Source: Acidobacteriota bacterium | GTDB taxonomy: Bacteria > Acidobacteriota > Vicinamibacteria > Vicinamibacterales > SCN-69-37 | NCBI GenBank assembly: GCA_947467605.1 | Contig: CANIII010000020.1 | Location: 30,406 to 94,405 of the forward strand | DNA: 64,000 nt | Direction: 5' to 3' | Shown: positions 40,318 through 49,711 of the stretch, one piece after another | How positions within the stretch are numbered: position 1 is the first letter of the stretch | Layout: every line of letters starts with the position of its first letter | Program-made: the position numbers and the translations under genes | The notes under the pieces: generated by a model | Told to the model about the DNA's origin: nothing | What the model saw: only the letters and a program-made list of their open reading frames with translations | Databases searched by the model: none

Positions 40318-41198
40318 TGGCGTTGGGTGGTGCGCTCGCGTTCTTGTTCATCGTCGTGCTGATCTACGTCCGCCCCTGGTATCTCGGATGGGGTGCGACA
40401 GATGAGGAACGGCTGAGACCGCTACCGAGTGATGGCGTCCTGGCGTTTCCGGCAGCGACGCACGAAACACGAGCGATCACGATTAACGCACCTGCCGCAC
40501 GCGTGTGGCCGTGGCTGGCGCAGCTCGGCCAGGACCGTGGCGGCTTCTACAGCTTCGATGTTCTCGAGAACATCGTTGGATGCGAGATGCCAGTGGATGA
40601 TGTGCTGCGCCCGACGTTGCAGCAGTGGAACATTGGTGATCGACTCTGGATGTATCCACCCACCAAAGCTGGAGGTGCCGGATTCGCGACATTGCGAGTG
40701 TTCGAACCCGGCCGGACGATGGGGTTTGCGACCCGCCGTTTCGGCACCGCGCTCGATCAGCCGGAGGACGGTGCCTGGTCATTTGAGCTGGTGCCGGTCG
40801 ACGCATCCACCACGCGTCTGCTGGTGCGTGGTCGTGGTCTGCCCGATCGGTCACTGTGGGGCAAGGTGTTTGACAGCGGCATTTTCGACGTGGCGCACTT
40901 CGTGATGGAGAAACGCATGCTGCTCGGCATCAAGTCGTTGGCCGAGGGTCACACGCGACGACGGCTCGACAACCACGTGCTGGTGGCCTCATGGCTGGTT
41001 GTGTTCATCACGCTCATCACCGCGGTCATTGCCGGGTTTCGTCGTCGTCGGATCGCCGGAGCGGTCGGCGCATTTGTGCTCGCGGGCTTGATCTTTCAGA
41101 TCCTGACGCTGGGGCAGCCAGACATCACCGTGGCGATGATGCTGAGCGTCGTGCCGGCACTGATGCTGTGGTGGACCCGCGACATCAGTCTTGCCTGA
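40305..41198 (+). CDS. SRPBCC-like membrane protein
   Basis: N-terminal TM, START-like WPWLAQLGQDRGGFYSFDVLENIVGCEM, C-terminal TMs. Confidence 0.75.
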   Translation: MRRVVALGGALAFLFIVVLIYVRPWYLGWGATDEERLRPLPSDGVLAFPAATHETRAITINAPAARVWPWLAQLGQDRGGFYSFDVLENIVGCEMPVDDVLRPTLQQWNIGDRLWMYPPTKAGGAGFATLRVFEPGRTMGFATRRFGTALDQPEDGAWSFELVPVDASTTRLLVRGRGLPDRSLWGKVFDSGIFDVAHFVMEKRMLLGIKSLAEGHTRRRLDNHVLVASWLVVFITLITAVIAGFRRRRIAGAVGAFVLAGLIFQILTLGQPDITVAMMLSVVPALMLWWTRDISLA

Positions 41199-43617
41199 GA
41201 GCTGCGCTGGGCGGCACTGATGCCGCCCGTCGAGCCGGCCACCAGCATGCGAGTGCGGCGACTGCGATCAACAACAGCGGCACGCTGATCAGCACGGGCA
41301 GATCTTTCGCGCCGCCTCGTACGAGGTGGAGGTCCACGATGACGACGAGCAGCCAGCCGATTGATGCGCCCATCATCACCACGCGCATGCTCTCGAGCAC
41401 GATGCCGCGCACGACGCGATCGGTCGTCGCGCCGAGCGCGAGTCGCACGCTGATCTCTTTCGTGCGCTGCGAGACGGCGTAAGCCACAACGGCATAGATG
41501 CCAATGGACGCCAGCACGAGCAGCAGCGGCCCAAGCACGACAAACATCCGAGCCGGAATCTTGCGAAGCACCAGATTGCGGTCGATGTGCTCGGTCATCG
41601 TGCGCACGTTGTAGACCGGGAGTTCCGGGTCAATGCTTCGCACCGCCTCGCGAATCACCGTGGCGAGGGTGTCTTCGAGACCGGGTCGTGATCGCACGTG
41701 AATCTCGCCAGCAGAAATCGTACGGTCGCGATACGTGAAGTACAGGATTGCCGCTGGCGTTTCACCAAATGCTTCGTACGTCGTCGTGCCCACGACGCCG
41801 ACGATGGTGTAGGCGCGGTCTCGCGAGGTGATGCGTCGACCGAGGGGCTCGGTGCCCTTGAGGTACTGGCGCACGAAGACGTCATTGACCACGACCTGCC
41901 GCGGCGCTGACGGATCGTTGAGCTCAGCGAAGTCGGATCCGCTGAGCATGGGAATGCCGAGTGTCTTGAAATATCCGGGTGTGACGACGTTTGACAGGCA
42001 CTCGTCGAGACGGCCATCGGGACGCGCCGTGCCTTCCACAAGAAACGTGCGCGATGGCAGGCCGTGGATATCGAGGGGCACGCTCGATGCGATCGCGGCG
42101 GCTTCAACCACCGGTGCATCGCGCAGGCGAGTGAGCAGCCGATCGGTGAAGGTGCGAACCGCAGCCGCCTGCTCAGCGTCAGCGGTCGGTATTCGACCCG
42201 TCAGGTCATAGGCAGACAAAAGCACACCGTCCGTGCGAAAGCCCGGATTGGTGTCTTGCGTGTCGCGGAATCCTCGGTAGAAGAGGCCGGCAACTGTCAG
42301 CAGTATCAGCGCGAGGGCCACCTGCGCGCCCATGAGCAGGTTTCTCAAGCCATCGCGTGGGCTACCGCGCGTGCCGGCCCTGACCACGCGCATGGGATCG
42401 GCGTCGGCCAGCTGGGCCGCCGGCGGCGCGCCGAACAAGATGCCGGAGAGCAGGCCAAGTCCAATGGCGAACAGGAGCGTCGTCGCATCGACGTGCGTCT
42501 GAAACTTGACGGGAAAGGCGCCGGTCATCGGCACAGCGCGCAGCGCTTCGGTGCCCCACATCGCGACCAGCACACCCAGGGCTGCGCCCATGAGCGCCAG
42601 CATGAGATTCTCGATCACGATCAGGCGAACGATGCCCCAGGGCCGGGCACCAATGGCGAGTCGAATCCCGACTTCTTTCTGTCGAGCGCTGGCGCGGGCG
42701 AGGACCAGATTCGCTGTGTTGCCGCACACGGTCAGCAATAGCAGCAGCATGATCACCTGGAGAAACCAAAGCGCGCTCGCGAAGAACCGTTGTGGGCCGC
42801 GTGGTGCATCGAAGAACGGCAGCACCTCGCTCGTGAACTTCGCGTTCGTCGTGGGGTACTGCGACGCGAGGTCTCGAAACACGCTCGCCACCTCACCAAA
42901 CGCCTGTGCCTTGGTCACACCATCGCGGAGATGACCCATGATGGCGTAGCCGCGCTGGTCACGATCTGTCAGTTCGTTCGATCCGCGAAACATCACGGGC
43001 GCAATCGTGGCGGGCAGCCAGACATCGAAGCTCAGACCGAGCACCGATCCTTGGAAGTCGCGTGGCGCCACACCGACGATCGTCAGCACCTGATCATTGG
43101 CGCGTATGGTCTGCTGCAACACATCGGGAGCACCGGCATAGTGCGAATGCCAATAGTCGAAGGAGATCACCGCAACAGCTTCTCCGCCCGGGCGCGCGGT
43201 GTCGGCCGGCATCAGCAGGCGGCCGAGCGCGGGCTTCAGACCGAGCACGTCGAAGAAGTTGCCCGATACCAGCTGCGCGTAGGCACGCTCAGTGCGGCCG
43301 GCATCGCCGACATACAACGGCGCCATGCGAAACGCTGTGAGCTCGCGAAACGAACGCAGCCGATCATGCAGGTCACCATATTCCAGCCACGACGATGACG
43401 GGTAGGCGCCGGTGTCGGTAACGGCTTCTACAAAGTAGAAGGCGCGACCATTGACGACGCCGGGGATCGGGTTGAAGACAATCGTTTGAATCCACGAGAA
43501 CACCGTCGTGTTCACGCCAATGCCGATGGCCAGCGATACGACGATGACGCTGGCGAGGACGGGCATTCGAGTGATGGCCCGCCAGGCATGGCGGACGTCG
43601 CGCCACACGCTACCCAC
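41185..43617 (-). CDS. ADOP-family (acidobacterial duplicated orphan permease) ABC transporter permease
   Basis: WRDVRHAWRAITRMPVLASVIVVSLAIGIGVNTTVFSWIQTIVFNPIPGV; duplicated MacB_PCD/FtsX halves. Confidence 0.92.
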   Translation of the reverse strand: MGSVWRDVRHAWRAITRMPVLASVIVVSLAIGIGVNTTVFSWIQTIVFNPIPGVVNGRAFYFVEAVTDTGAYPSSSWLEYGDLHDRLRSFRELTAFRMAPLYVGDAGRTERAYAQLVSGNFFDVLGLKPALGRLLMPADTARPGGEAVAVISFDYWHSHYAGAPDVLQQTIRANDQVLTIVGVAPRDFQGSVLGLSFDVWLPATIAPVMFRGSNELTDRDQRGYAIMGHLRDGVTKAQAFGEVASVFRDLASQYPTTNAKFTSEVLPFFDAPRGPQRFFASALWFLQVIMLLLLLTVCGNTANLVLARASARQKEVGIRLAIGARPWGIVRLIVIENLMLALMGAALGVLVAMWGTEALRAVPMTGAFPVKFQTHVDATTLLFAIGLGLLSGILFGAPPAAQLADADPMRVVRAGTRGSPRDGLRNLLMGAQVALALILLTVAGLFYRGFRDTQDTNPGFRTDGVLLSAYDLTGRIPTADAEQAAAVRTFTDRLLTRLRDAPVVEAAAIASSVPLDIHGLPSRTFLVEGTARPDGRLDECLSNVVTPGYFKTLGIPMLSGSDFAELNDPSAPRQVVVNDVFVRQYLKGTEPLGRRITSRDRAYTIVGVVGTTTYEAFGETPAAILYFTYRDRTISAGEIHVRSRPGLEDTLATVIREAVRSIDPELPVYNVRTMTEHIDRNLVLRKIPARMFVVLGPLLLVLASIGIYAVVAYAVSQRTKEISVRLALGATTDRVVRGIVLESMRVVMMGASIGWLLVVIVDLHLVRGGAKDLPVLISVPLLLIAVAALACWWPARRAASVPPSAALRQD

Positions 43618-43747
43618 GGCCGTGCAGCTTCTTCATGCCGTCCATCCAGCTCGACGCATCGGCACCCATGAGGTGCAGGCCGAGACCGGCCAGAACGAGC
43701 ACCAAGCACACGACCAGGAACACAACGGTAGACGTCTTCATCCGCAT
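43610..43747 (-). CDS. Putative 45-aa single-TM protein upstream of and overlapping the ADOP permease gene
   Basis: MRMKTSTVVFLVVCLVLVLAGLGLHLMGADASSWMDGMKKLHGRG*; preceded by TAACCT-N6-ATG; 8-nt overlap with next gene. Confidence 0.65.
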   Translation of the reverse strand: MRMKTSTVVFLVVCLVLVLAGLGLHLMGADASSWMDGMKKLHGRG

Positions 43748-43753
43748 GGCGGC

Positions 43754-43759
43754 AGGTTA
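43754..43759 (-). promoter_or_regulatory. Putative -10 TAACCT of the small ORF/ADOP operon
   Basis: TAACCT-GCCGCC-ATG on minus strand. Confidence 0.5.
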
Positions 43760-43769
43760 CAAAGATGAA

Positions 43770-43788
43770 CCTGAACGCTCAATGAACG
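43770..43788 (-). promoter_or_regulatory. PhoP-like box A: CGTTCA-TTGAG-CGTTCAGG
   Basis: Direct repeat, 11-bp period, 10 nt upstream of -10 TAACCT. Confidence 0.6.
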
Positions 43789-43797
43789 TGGCGGCGA

Positions 43798-45192
43798 TCA
43801 GCCGTTCAGGTTGAGCACGCCTTCGCTGTCGCCGAATTGCGCGATGTCGTCAGCGCCGAGCGCATGCAACACGCCGAGCATGGCACTGGCCAGCGGTGTG
43901 CCTGCGGGTGCTTTGATGTGTCGGCCGCCCTGAATGCGACCGCCGGCGTGACCCGCGATCACGAACGGCACGCGTTTATGGTTGTGGAGATTCGAGTCGC
44001 CCATGGGTGAACCGTAGATGACGACGCTGTTGTCGAGGAGCGAACCGCCGTTCACGCCGTCCGGTGTGTCGCGCATGCGCTCAAGCAGATACGCGAGCTG
44101 ACCGACGTGAAATGCATTCATCCGCGCGAAGTCGCGGATCTTCTCGATCTTGCCGCTGTGATGCGATGTGGGATGGAAGGCTCCGCCAAAGCCGCTCTCC
44201 GGATAGACACGATTGGAGTTGTCGCGCCCCATCTTCAGGGCAAAGACGCGGGTGACATCTGAGCGCAAGGCCACCAGCTGCAGGTCAAACATCAGGCGCA
44301 CATGCTCTGTGAAGCTGTCGGGCACACCTACAGGCGCCGCCGGCAACGTGCGCGCTTCCCCGCTGGCGTTGAACGCTTCGACGGCCTGCAGTCGGCGCTC
44401 GATCTCGCGAATGTTATCGAGGTAGTCTGAGAGCCGGCGCCGATCCGCGGCACCGAGATCGCCAGTGAGACGGCCGATGGCTGTGCCTAGCCAATCGAGG
44501 ATGCTCCGATCATCCGCCTGTCGAGCGACCTGCGACTCACGCGTGCCCGTGGTGCCGAGCACGCCGAACAACTCGTCGAACACCACGCGTGGATTGCGAA
44601 TCATGGGCAGCGGTTGCGTGGGTGACGCCCAGCTGATCGAATCGGTGTACGAGCACGCGTACGGAAAGCCGCAGGCCCCGCCCTGATCGACGTCCTCGAT
44701 GCACAACTGCATGGACGGAATCGGCGACTGCCGGCCCGCGCGCGCGGCATAGATCTGGTCGAGCGACGTCGCGGCTTCAACATCGGCCCCATCCGTCAGC
44801 TTCGGATGCGCCTGCGTGAGGAATACCGCGCTCGACCGGAAGTGATCGCCGCCAATCTCGCGCGCGGTATACGGCTCAGCGCACGCCACATCCGTATTGC
44901 TGACAATCGTCAGGTGCTCGCGAAATTGAGACAGCGCGTTCAGGCTGCTCGGCGACAGATCGAAGTCGCGACCAACCGCCGCCGGCGCCCAGAGATTCTC
45001 TGCGGCACCCAATGCGGCACTGCCGGCCGCACCGTGCACCATCTCGATGCAGATCAGTCGCGACGGTGTCTTGAGCGCGCTTGCGCCAAGCGCCATGGCC
45101 GGCGTCATCGCATCGAGCACCGGGAGGGCGACGACCGCACCCAGCCCCCTCAGCACTGCGCGGCGCGAGAGCTTCTTCTTCGTGATGAACAT
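43798..45192 (-). CDS. DUF1552 domain-containing Tat-exported protein
   Basis: SRRAVLRGLGAVVALP Tat-like N-terminus, LIMHGxxGS/KIEKIRDFARMN-type DUF1552 features. Confidence 0.88.
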   Translation of the reverse strand: MFITKKKLSRRAVLRGLGAVVALPVLDAMTPAMALGASALKTPSRLICIEMVHGAAGSAALGAAENLWAPAAVGRDFDLSPSSLNALSQFREHLTIVSNTDVACAEPYTAREIGGDHFRSSAVFLTQAHPKLTDGADVEAATSLDQIYAARAGRQSPIPSMQLCIEDVDQGGACGFPYACSYTDSISWASPTQPLPMIRNPRVVFDELFGVLGTTGTRESQVARQADDRSILDWLGTAIGRLTGDLGAADRRRLSDYLDNIREIERRLQAVEAFNASGEARTLPAAPVGVPDSFTEHVRLMFDLQLVALRSDVTRVFALKMGRDNSNRVYPESGFGGAFHPTSHHSGKIEKIRDFARMNAFHVGQLAYLLERMRDTPDGVNGGSLLDNSVVIYGSPMGDSNLHNHKRVPFVIAGHAGGRIQGGRHIKAPAGTPLASAMLGVLHALGADDIAQFGDSEGVLNLNG

Positions 45193-45194
45193 CC

Positions 45195-47105
45195 TCAGTC
45201 CTTTGGCGGACGGGCTCGCCGGAACGTGTCACTCGTCACGACACCCGTGACGAACGCCGAGAAACGATTACCCTGCGGAGCTGCCGACCGGACGATGGCT
45301 CGAACGGCCGGCATGTCGCGATCGTTGAGGCGTCGGCCGAGCGCGTACGTCATGAGTTGTTGGGTGAAGTTGCGCAGCACCAGATCCTGATGCGCGAGCA
45401 GGGCCGACCGCAATCCCGCTGCGCCATCCATGCGAAGGCCGTCATACAAATCTGCTGTCGCATCGATCGCCACACCGTTGTCGGTGGCGCGCCACGCACC
45501 GGTCGCATCGAATTGCTCCAGGGCCATTCCCGGCGGATCGATGACGCGATGACATCCGCTGCACGATGGATTGCGACGATGCTCCTCGACGCGCTGTCGG
45601 GTGGAGAGCGCCACGCCGCTTTTGTCTGGTTTCACCGAGTCGTCAAGTGCGGGCACATTCGGCGGCGGCGGTGGCGGCGGTGTGCCCAGCAACACATCGA
45701 GCACCCACTTGCCACGCAGCACGGGCGACGTACGCGTGCCGAGCGACGTAAGCGTGAGAATGCTCGCCTGCCCGAGTAGACCACGACGACTCGCGGGCAT
45801 CGTGACGGCACGGAATTGATCGCCGCGCACGTTGGGGATCCCGTAGTGCCGCGCCAGTGGCTCATTGATGAACGACCGACTCGAGGTGATGAGCTCCATC
45901 ACACTGCCGTCGCGTTGGATCAAATCAGCAACGACGAGCTCGGTTTCGCGCCGCATGGCTTTGGCGAGTGCCGGCGTGAACGACGGGAACAACTGTGTGT
46001 CGACGACGTTCTTGTCGAGATCCTGAAGGCGGAGCCATTGGGCGGCGAAGCGCGTCGACAACGCCTCCGCGCGTGGGTCGGCAATCATGCGCCGCACCTG
46101 TCCGGCGAGCTGCTCCCGTGTATGCAGTGCGCCTCGACGAGCGGCAGCGATCAAGAGGTCGTCCGGCGCGCGGCTCCACAGGAAGAAGGATAGCCGCGAG
46201 GCGAGCGCCAGATCACTGAGGTCGGTTGTGCCTGCTGTCGGTTCGAGACGAAAGAGAAACTTCGGGCTGACGAGGATCGATTGCAGCGCGAGCTGAATGC
46301 CGTCGTCGAACGTGCCCCGCTCGCGACCACGCGCGTAGAACGACATCGCGTCAGCCACGTCCGCCGGCGTGGCGCTGCCTCGGTACGCGCGGTCCGTCAA
46401 CGCGCGAACGATCGTTGTCGCGCACGCCGTCTGGTCGGCGACATCGCGAGGCGAGCAGATGAACACTTTTTTGCGACTGGGCGTTGCGACGCTGCTCGTG
46501 CCGACGGCCGTGCGGCTGACAGTCGCCGCACCACGGAGGTAGGCGGTAATGAGCGTTGGCGAGACGCTCTGCACATCGGCGATGTTGTCAAAGCCGCCAC
46601 TGGCCGTATCTGGCGGAAGAATCGCCGACGGATCGATATCGACCGCAACCAGATCCTTGATCACGCGTCGGTACTCGGCACGGTTCAGACGTTGAAACGG
46701 ACGCCAAGCGGGATCATTGAGTGTGGCCGCCTTCGCGTCGGCTCGAGCCTCCAGCGCCTCAACAAACGCTCTGCGCTCCTCGAGTGCCGGCCGCTCCGCG
46801 TTGGCGGGCGGCATTTGTCCAGAACGCACCTTTCGAATCACCTTCTCCAGCAGTTCGGAACTGAGGAGCGGTGATGCCACATTGAAACCCGTCAGCACGA
46901 GCGAGCCGCTCTTGGTCTCGCGGCTGTGACACGTCGAGCAGTACTCCTCGACAAGTGCATTCTGCGCCGCATCAGACATCGCAGTCGGCGGCGGAATCGC
47001 AGGTGCGGTGGCGCTCGGCTGCTGCGCCCCCACACCTGCAACTCGGCTCGCAACGACGATGACCAGCAACGCGCCGGCCAGGCGGGCGGCGACGCGGAAC
47101 GTCAT
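45195..47105 (-). CDS. DUF1587/1592/1588/1585-type protein with cytochrome-c-like heme motifs
   Basis: YCSTCHSRETKSG, FQRLNRAEYRRVIKDLVAVDIDPSAILPPD, NPSCSGCHRVIDPPGMALEQFDATG. Confidence 0.9.
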   Translation of the reverse strand: MTFRVAARLAGALLVIVVASRVAGVGAQQPSATAPAIPPPTAMSDAAQNALVEEYCSTCHSRETKSGSLVLTGFNVASPLLSSELLEKVIRKVRSGQMPPANAERPALEERRAFVEALEARADAKAATLNDPAWRPFQRLNRAEYRRVIKDLVAVDIDPSAILPPDTASGGFDNIADVQSVSPTLITAYLRGAATVSRTAVGTSSVATPSRKKVFICSPRDVADQTACATTIVRALTDRAYRGSATPADVADAMSFYARGRERGTFDDGIQLALQSILVSPKFLFRLEPTAGTTDLSDLALASRLSFFLWSRAPDDLLIAAARRGALHTREQLAGQVRRMIADPRAEALSTRFAAQWLRLQDLDKNVVDTQLFPSFTPALAKAMRRETELVVADLIQRDGSVMELITSSRSFINEPLARHYGIPNVRGDQFRAVTMPASRRGLLGQASILTLTSLGTRTSPVLRGKWVLDVLLGTPPPPPPPNVPALDDSVKPDKSGVALSTRQRVEEHRRNPSCSGCHRVIDPPGMALEQFDATGAWRATDNGVAIDATADLYDGLRMDGAAGLRSALLAHQDLVLRNFTQQLMTYALGRRLNDRDMPAVRAIVRSAAPQGNRFSAFVTGVVTSDTFRRARPPKD

Positions 47106-47108
47106 GCG

Positions 47109-47975
47109 TTACTTCTTCACCCGCGCCAGCGTCCAGGTCATCGACCCCATCGGACTCGTGAGGTCGCCGGCAAAGGTATTGTCGGCCTTGAGCTTGCCGG
47201 AGAACTCGAGTCGCACGTCCTGTCCGGCGTTCGAGCCGGTGGCGACAAACATCAGCATGCCGTTCGCGAGCGTGCCATCAAGGGTCATGGTGCCGAGGTG
47301 ATCGGACGAAGCCGTCCCGGTCACCTTCGACCCCACCTGCTTCATGTCGAGCGCCATCTGAATCTGCGCTTCGACCACCGCCATCGTCCACTTGCCGGTC
47401 ACGTCGACGTTGGCTGACGACATCGCGGGTTCGTTTGTGACCTTGCGCTCTTTCAACCGCTCCGCAGTCCACGTGATCTTGCCGGTGCGGCCGTCGTCAA
47501 GCTTGGTGTTCATGTCTCCCGCCAACGTGCCATCGTCTTTCGTGGTGCCGACGATCGTCATGTCTGCGGTCTGCACAACCATTCCGGGCACGCCGGGCTG
47601 CTGAGGTCCCTTCACCGTCGCTGTCGCAGTTGCGGGTCCGGCACCGGCGCCGCCGTGATCCACATTCGGCCGGCCAAACGACGGGCCCTTGCCCGACAAC
47701 GTGAAGGTGCCGTTCTTGGTTTCGCCGGTCACGGGGAAATCCTTGCCCATGAAGATGAACGTGCCCTTCAGCGCGGTGCCGTCCTGCTCGAGCACCAGTG
47801 CGACGGGAATCACGTGATCGCCGATGAGTCCCATGTTCCAGGTGCCCGCCAGCGACGCGGGTTTCTGTGGCGTCTGGGCGGCAGCCACAGTCGGAATGGC
47901 CATCGCGCATCCCACAACAACCACAGCAGTACCGATCGAGCGGACCAGTGAATTGATCATGCGTAAGCTCCTCAT
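47109..47975 (-). CDS. Secreted lipocalin-like/beta-barrel repeat protein of unknown function
   Basis: Signal peptide; two related beta blocks (GTWNMGLIGDHVIPVALVLEQDGTALKGTF / GKWTMAVVEAQIQMALDMKQVGSKVTGTA). Confidence 0.65.
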   Translation of the reverse strand: MRSLRMINSLVRSIGTAVVVVGCAMAIPTVAAAQTPQKPASLAGTWNMGLIGDHVIPVALVLEQDGTALKGTFIFMGKDFPVTGETKNGTFTLSGKGPSFGRPNVDHGGAGAGPATATATVKGPQQPGVPGMVVQTADMTIVGTTKDDGTLAGDMNTKLDDGRTGKITWTAERLKERKVTNEPAMSSANVDVTGKWTMAVVEAQIQMALDMKQVGSKVTGTASSDHLGTMTLDGTLANGMLMFVATGSNAGQDVRLEFSGKLKADNTFAGDLTSPMGSMTWTLARVKK

Positions 47976-47982
47976 GTGATCG

Positions 47983-47988
47983 ACACTA
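47983..47988 (-). promoter_or_regulatory. Putative -10 TAGTGT for leaderless transcript of 47109-47975
   Basis: TAGTGT-CGATCAC-ATG. Confidence 0.5.
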
Positions 47989-47998
47989 CGGAATCGCG

Positions 47999-48017
47999 CC
48001 TGAATGCTTTGTGAATG
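47999..48017 (-). promoter_or_regulatory. PhoP-like box C: CATTCA-CAAAG-CATTCAGG
   Basis: Direct repeat, 11-bp period, 10 nt upstream of -10 TAGTGT. Confidence 0.6.
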
Positions 48018-48020
48018 GTC

Positions 48021-48039
48021 CGTTCAACTGCGGTTCAGG
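48021..48039 (+). promoter_or_regulatory. PhoP-like box B: CGTTCA-ACTGC-GGTTCAGG
   Basis: Direct repeat, 11-bp period, 9 nt upstream of -10 TATAAC (48049-48054). Confidence 0.6.
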
Positions 48040-48061
48040 TAAGTGCGCTATAACGGACACT

Positions 48062-48724
48062 GTGCGAGTGCTGGTCGTTGAGGATGAGCCGTTGTTGCTG
48101 CGCCAACTGTCGCAGGCGCTGACCGATGCCGGCTACGCGGTCGACACCGCGACTGATGGTGCAGCTGCAGATTTCCTCGGACACACCGAGTCGTACGACG
48201 CTGTGGTACTCGATCTCGGCCTTCCGAAGATGGACGGCCTCACCGTGCTGCGTCGTTGGCGCGAATCGGGCGTGACGATGCCGGTCTTGGTGGTGACGGC
48301 GAGGGGCAGCTGGCACGAGAAGGTGCAGGGCATCGACGGCGGCGCGGATGACTACGTCGCCAAGCCGTTTCAAATCGAGGAAGTACTCGCACGATTGCGC
48401 GCGCTCATTCGACGCACCAGTGGACAGATGACATCGGAGCTTGTCTGCGGTGATGTCGCGCTCAGTCCGAAGCTGGCGCGGGTGACGCTCGCCGGCGTAC
48501 CGGTGAAGCTGACGAGCCACGAGTTTCGTGTGCTGTCGTACCTCATGCACCATCGCGAACGCGTCGTGTCGCAGAGCGAGCTCACGGAGCATATCTACGC
48601 GCAGGACTTTGATCGCGACTCCAACACGGTGGAAGTATTCATCGCGCGACTCCGCAAGAAGCTTGGCTCGGATCTCATCGAGACGATCCGCGGACTCGGC
48701 TATCGCATGAAAGCGGCGAGCTGA
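48062..48724 (+). CDS. OmpR/PhoP-family response regulator
   Basis: VLVVEDEPLLLRQL, YDAVVLDLGLPKMDG, KPFQIEE, winged helix SHEFRVLSYLMHHRERVVSQSEL; GTG start after TATAAC-N7. Confidence 0.93.
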   Translation: MRVLVVEDEPLLLRQLSQALTDAGYAVDTATDGAAADFLGHTESYDAVVLDLGLPKMDGLTVLRRWRESGVTMPVLVVTARGSWHEKVQGIDGGADDYVAKPFQIEEVLARLRALIRRTSGQMTSELVCGDVALSPKLARVTLAGVPVKLTSHEFRVLSYLMHHRERVVSQSELTEHIYAQDFDRDSNTVEVFIARLRKKLGSDLIETIRGLGYRMKAAS

Positions 48725-49704
48725 TGGCGCGCTCACTCGGATCGCGGATCGCGATTGGCTCGGCGCTTTGGACAATCGGCATCGTAGCGCTGGCCGTGGC
48801 GATGGCCGCAGGCCTGATGCATGGCCCTGGCAGGCACGCGATCGTCATCCCGCTTCATTTCGGTGGCGTCGGCTTTGCCGCGGCAATTCTGCTCATGGCG
48901 GCCCTGCTGCAGTTTCGCAAGACCCTCTCACCGTTCGACGAGCTGCGCCGGCATCTCCAGGCCGTGCGCTCGGGCGCGGCAACGTCTGTCGCGGGCGAAT
49001 ATCCAACGGAAGTGCAGCCGGTTGTGAGCGACCTCAACGCGCTACTCGAGCATCAGGCCGCGGCTGTTGCCCGCGCACAATCAAAGGCCGGCGATCTGGC
49101 GCATGGCCTGAAGACGCCACTGGCCGTGCTCGCGCAGGAGGCCGATCGCGCGGACGCCGCTGGACAGCATGAACTGGCGGAGACCGTTCGTCAGCAAGTG
49201 ACGCGCATGCAGCGACAGGTCAGCTATCACCTCGCGCAAGCCCGCGCAGCCGCCTCAGGCGCCACGCTCAACGCGCGTTGCAGTGTGATGGACTCCGCTG
49301 ACGGCCTCGCTCGCACATTGCAGCGTCTCTACGCCGAACGTGGGCTCACCATCGACACCCACGTCGACCCGGCCCACATCGTGCGGGCGCAGCGCGAGGA
49401 CCTCGACGAGATGCTGGGTAACATTCTCGACAACGCCTGCAAGTGGACGCGGCAGCGCGTCGTGCTGACATCGACGCTGCATGATGGCCGCATCTCGGTC
49501 ACGGTGGATGACGACGGGCCTGGACTTGCACCGGAGTTGCGTGAAGCCGTTCTGCAACGCGGTGTTCGTGCGGATGAAGCCGCGCCCGGATCCGGGCTCG
49601 GCCTCTCGATTGTGCGGGATATTGCGGAACTCTACGGCGGATCCATCACGCTCGACGCCAGCCCACTCGGCGGTCTTCGCGCAACGCTGACGCTCGCGAC
49701 GTAA
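48724..49704 (+). CDS. PhoQ-like sensor histidine kinase
   Basis: DLAHGLKTPLAVLAQEAD H-box, NILDNACKWT, DDDGPGL, GSGLGLSIVRDIAELYGGSI. Confidence 0.93.
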   Translation: MARSLGSRIAIGSALWTIGIVALAVAMAAGLMHGPGRHAIVIPLHFGGVGFAAAILLMAALLQFRKTLSPFDELRRHLQAVRSGAATSVAGEYPTEVQPVVSDLNALLEHQAAAVARAQSKAGDLAHGLKTPLAVLAQEADRADAAGQHELAETVRQQVTRMQRQVSYHLAQARAAASGATLNARCSVMDSADGLARTLQRLYAERGLTIDTHVDPAHIVRAQREDLDEMLGNILDNACKWTRQRVVLTSTLHDGRISVTVDDDGPGLAPELREAVLQRGVRADEAAPGSGLGLSIVRDIAELYGGSITLDASPLGGLRATLTLAT

Positions 49705-49711
49705 GAACCCG

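Noticed and set aside
43801-43816. GTTCAGG at the DUF1552 3' end as a fourth PhoP-like site
   Set aside because: Only one half-site, inside coding sequence (NLNG codons), no -10 at the required distance.
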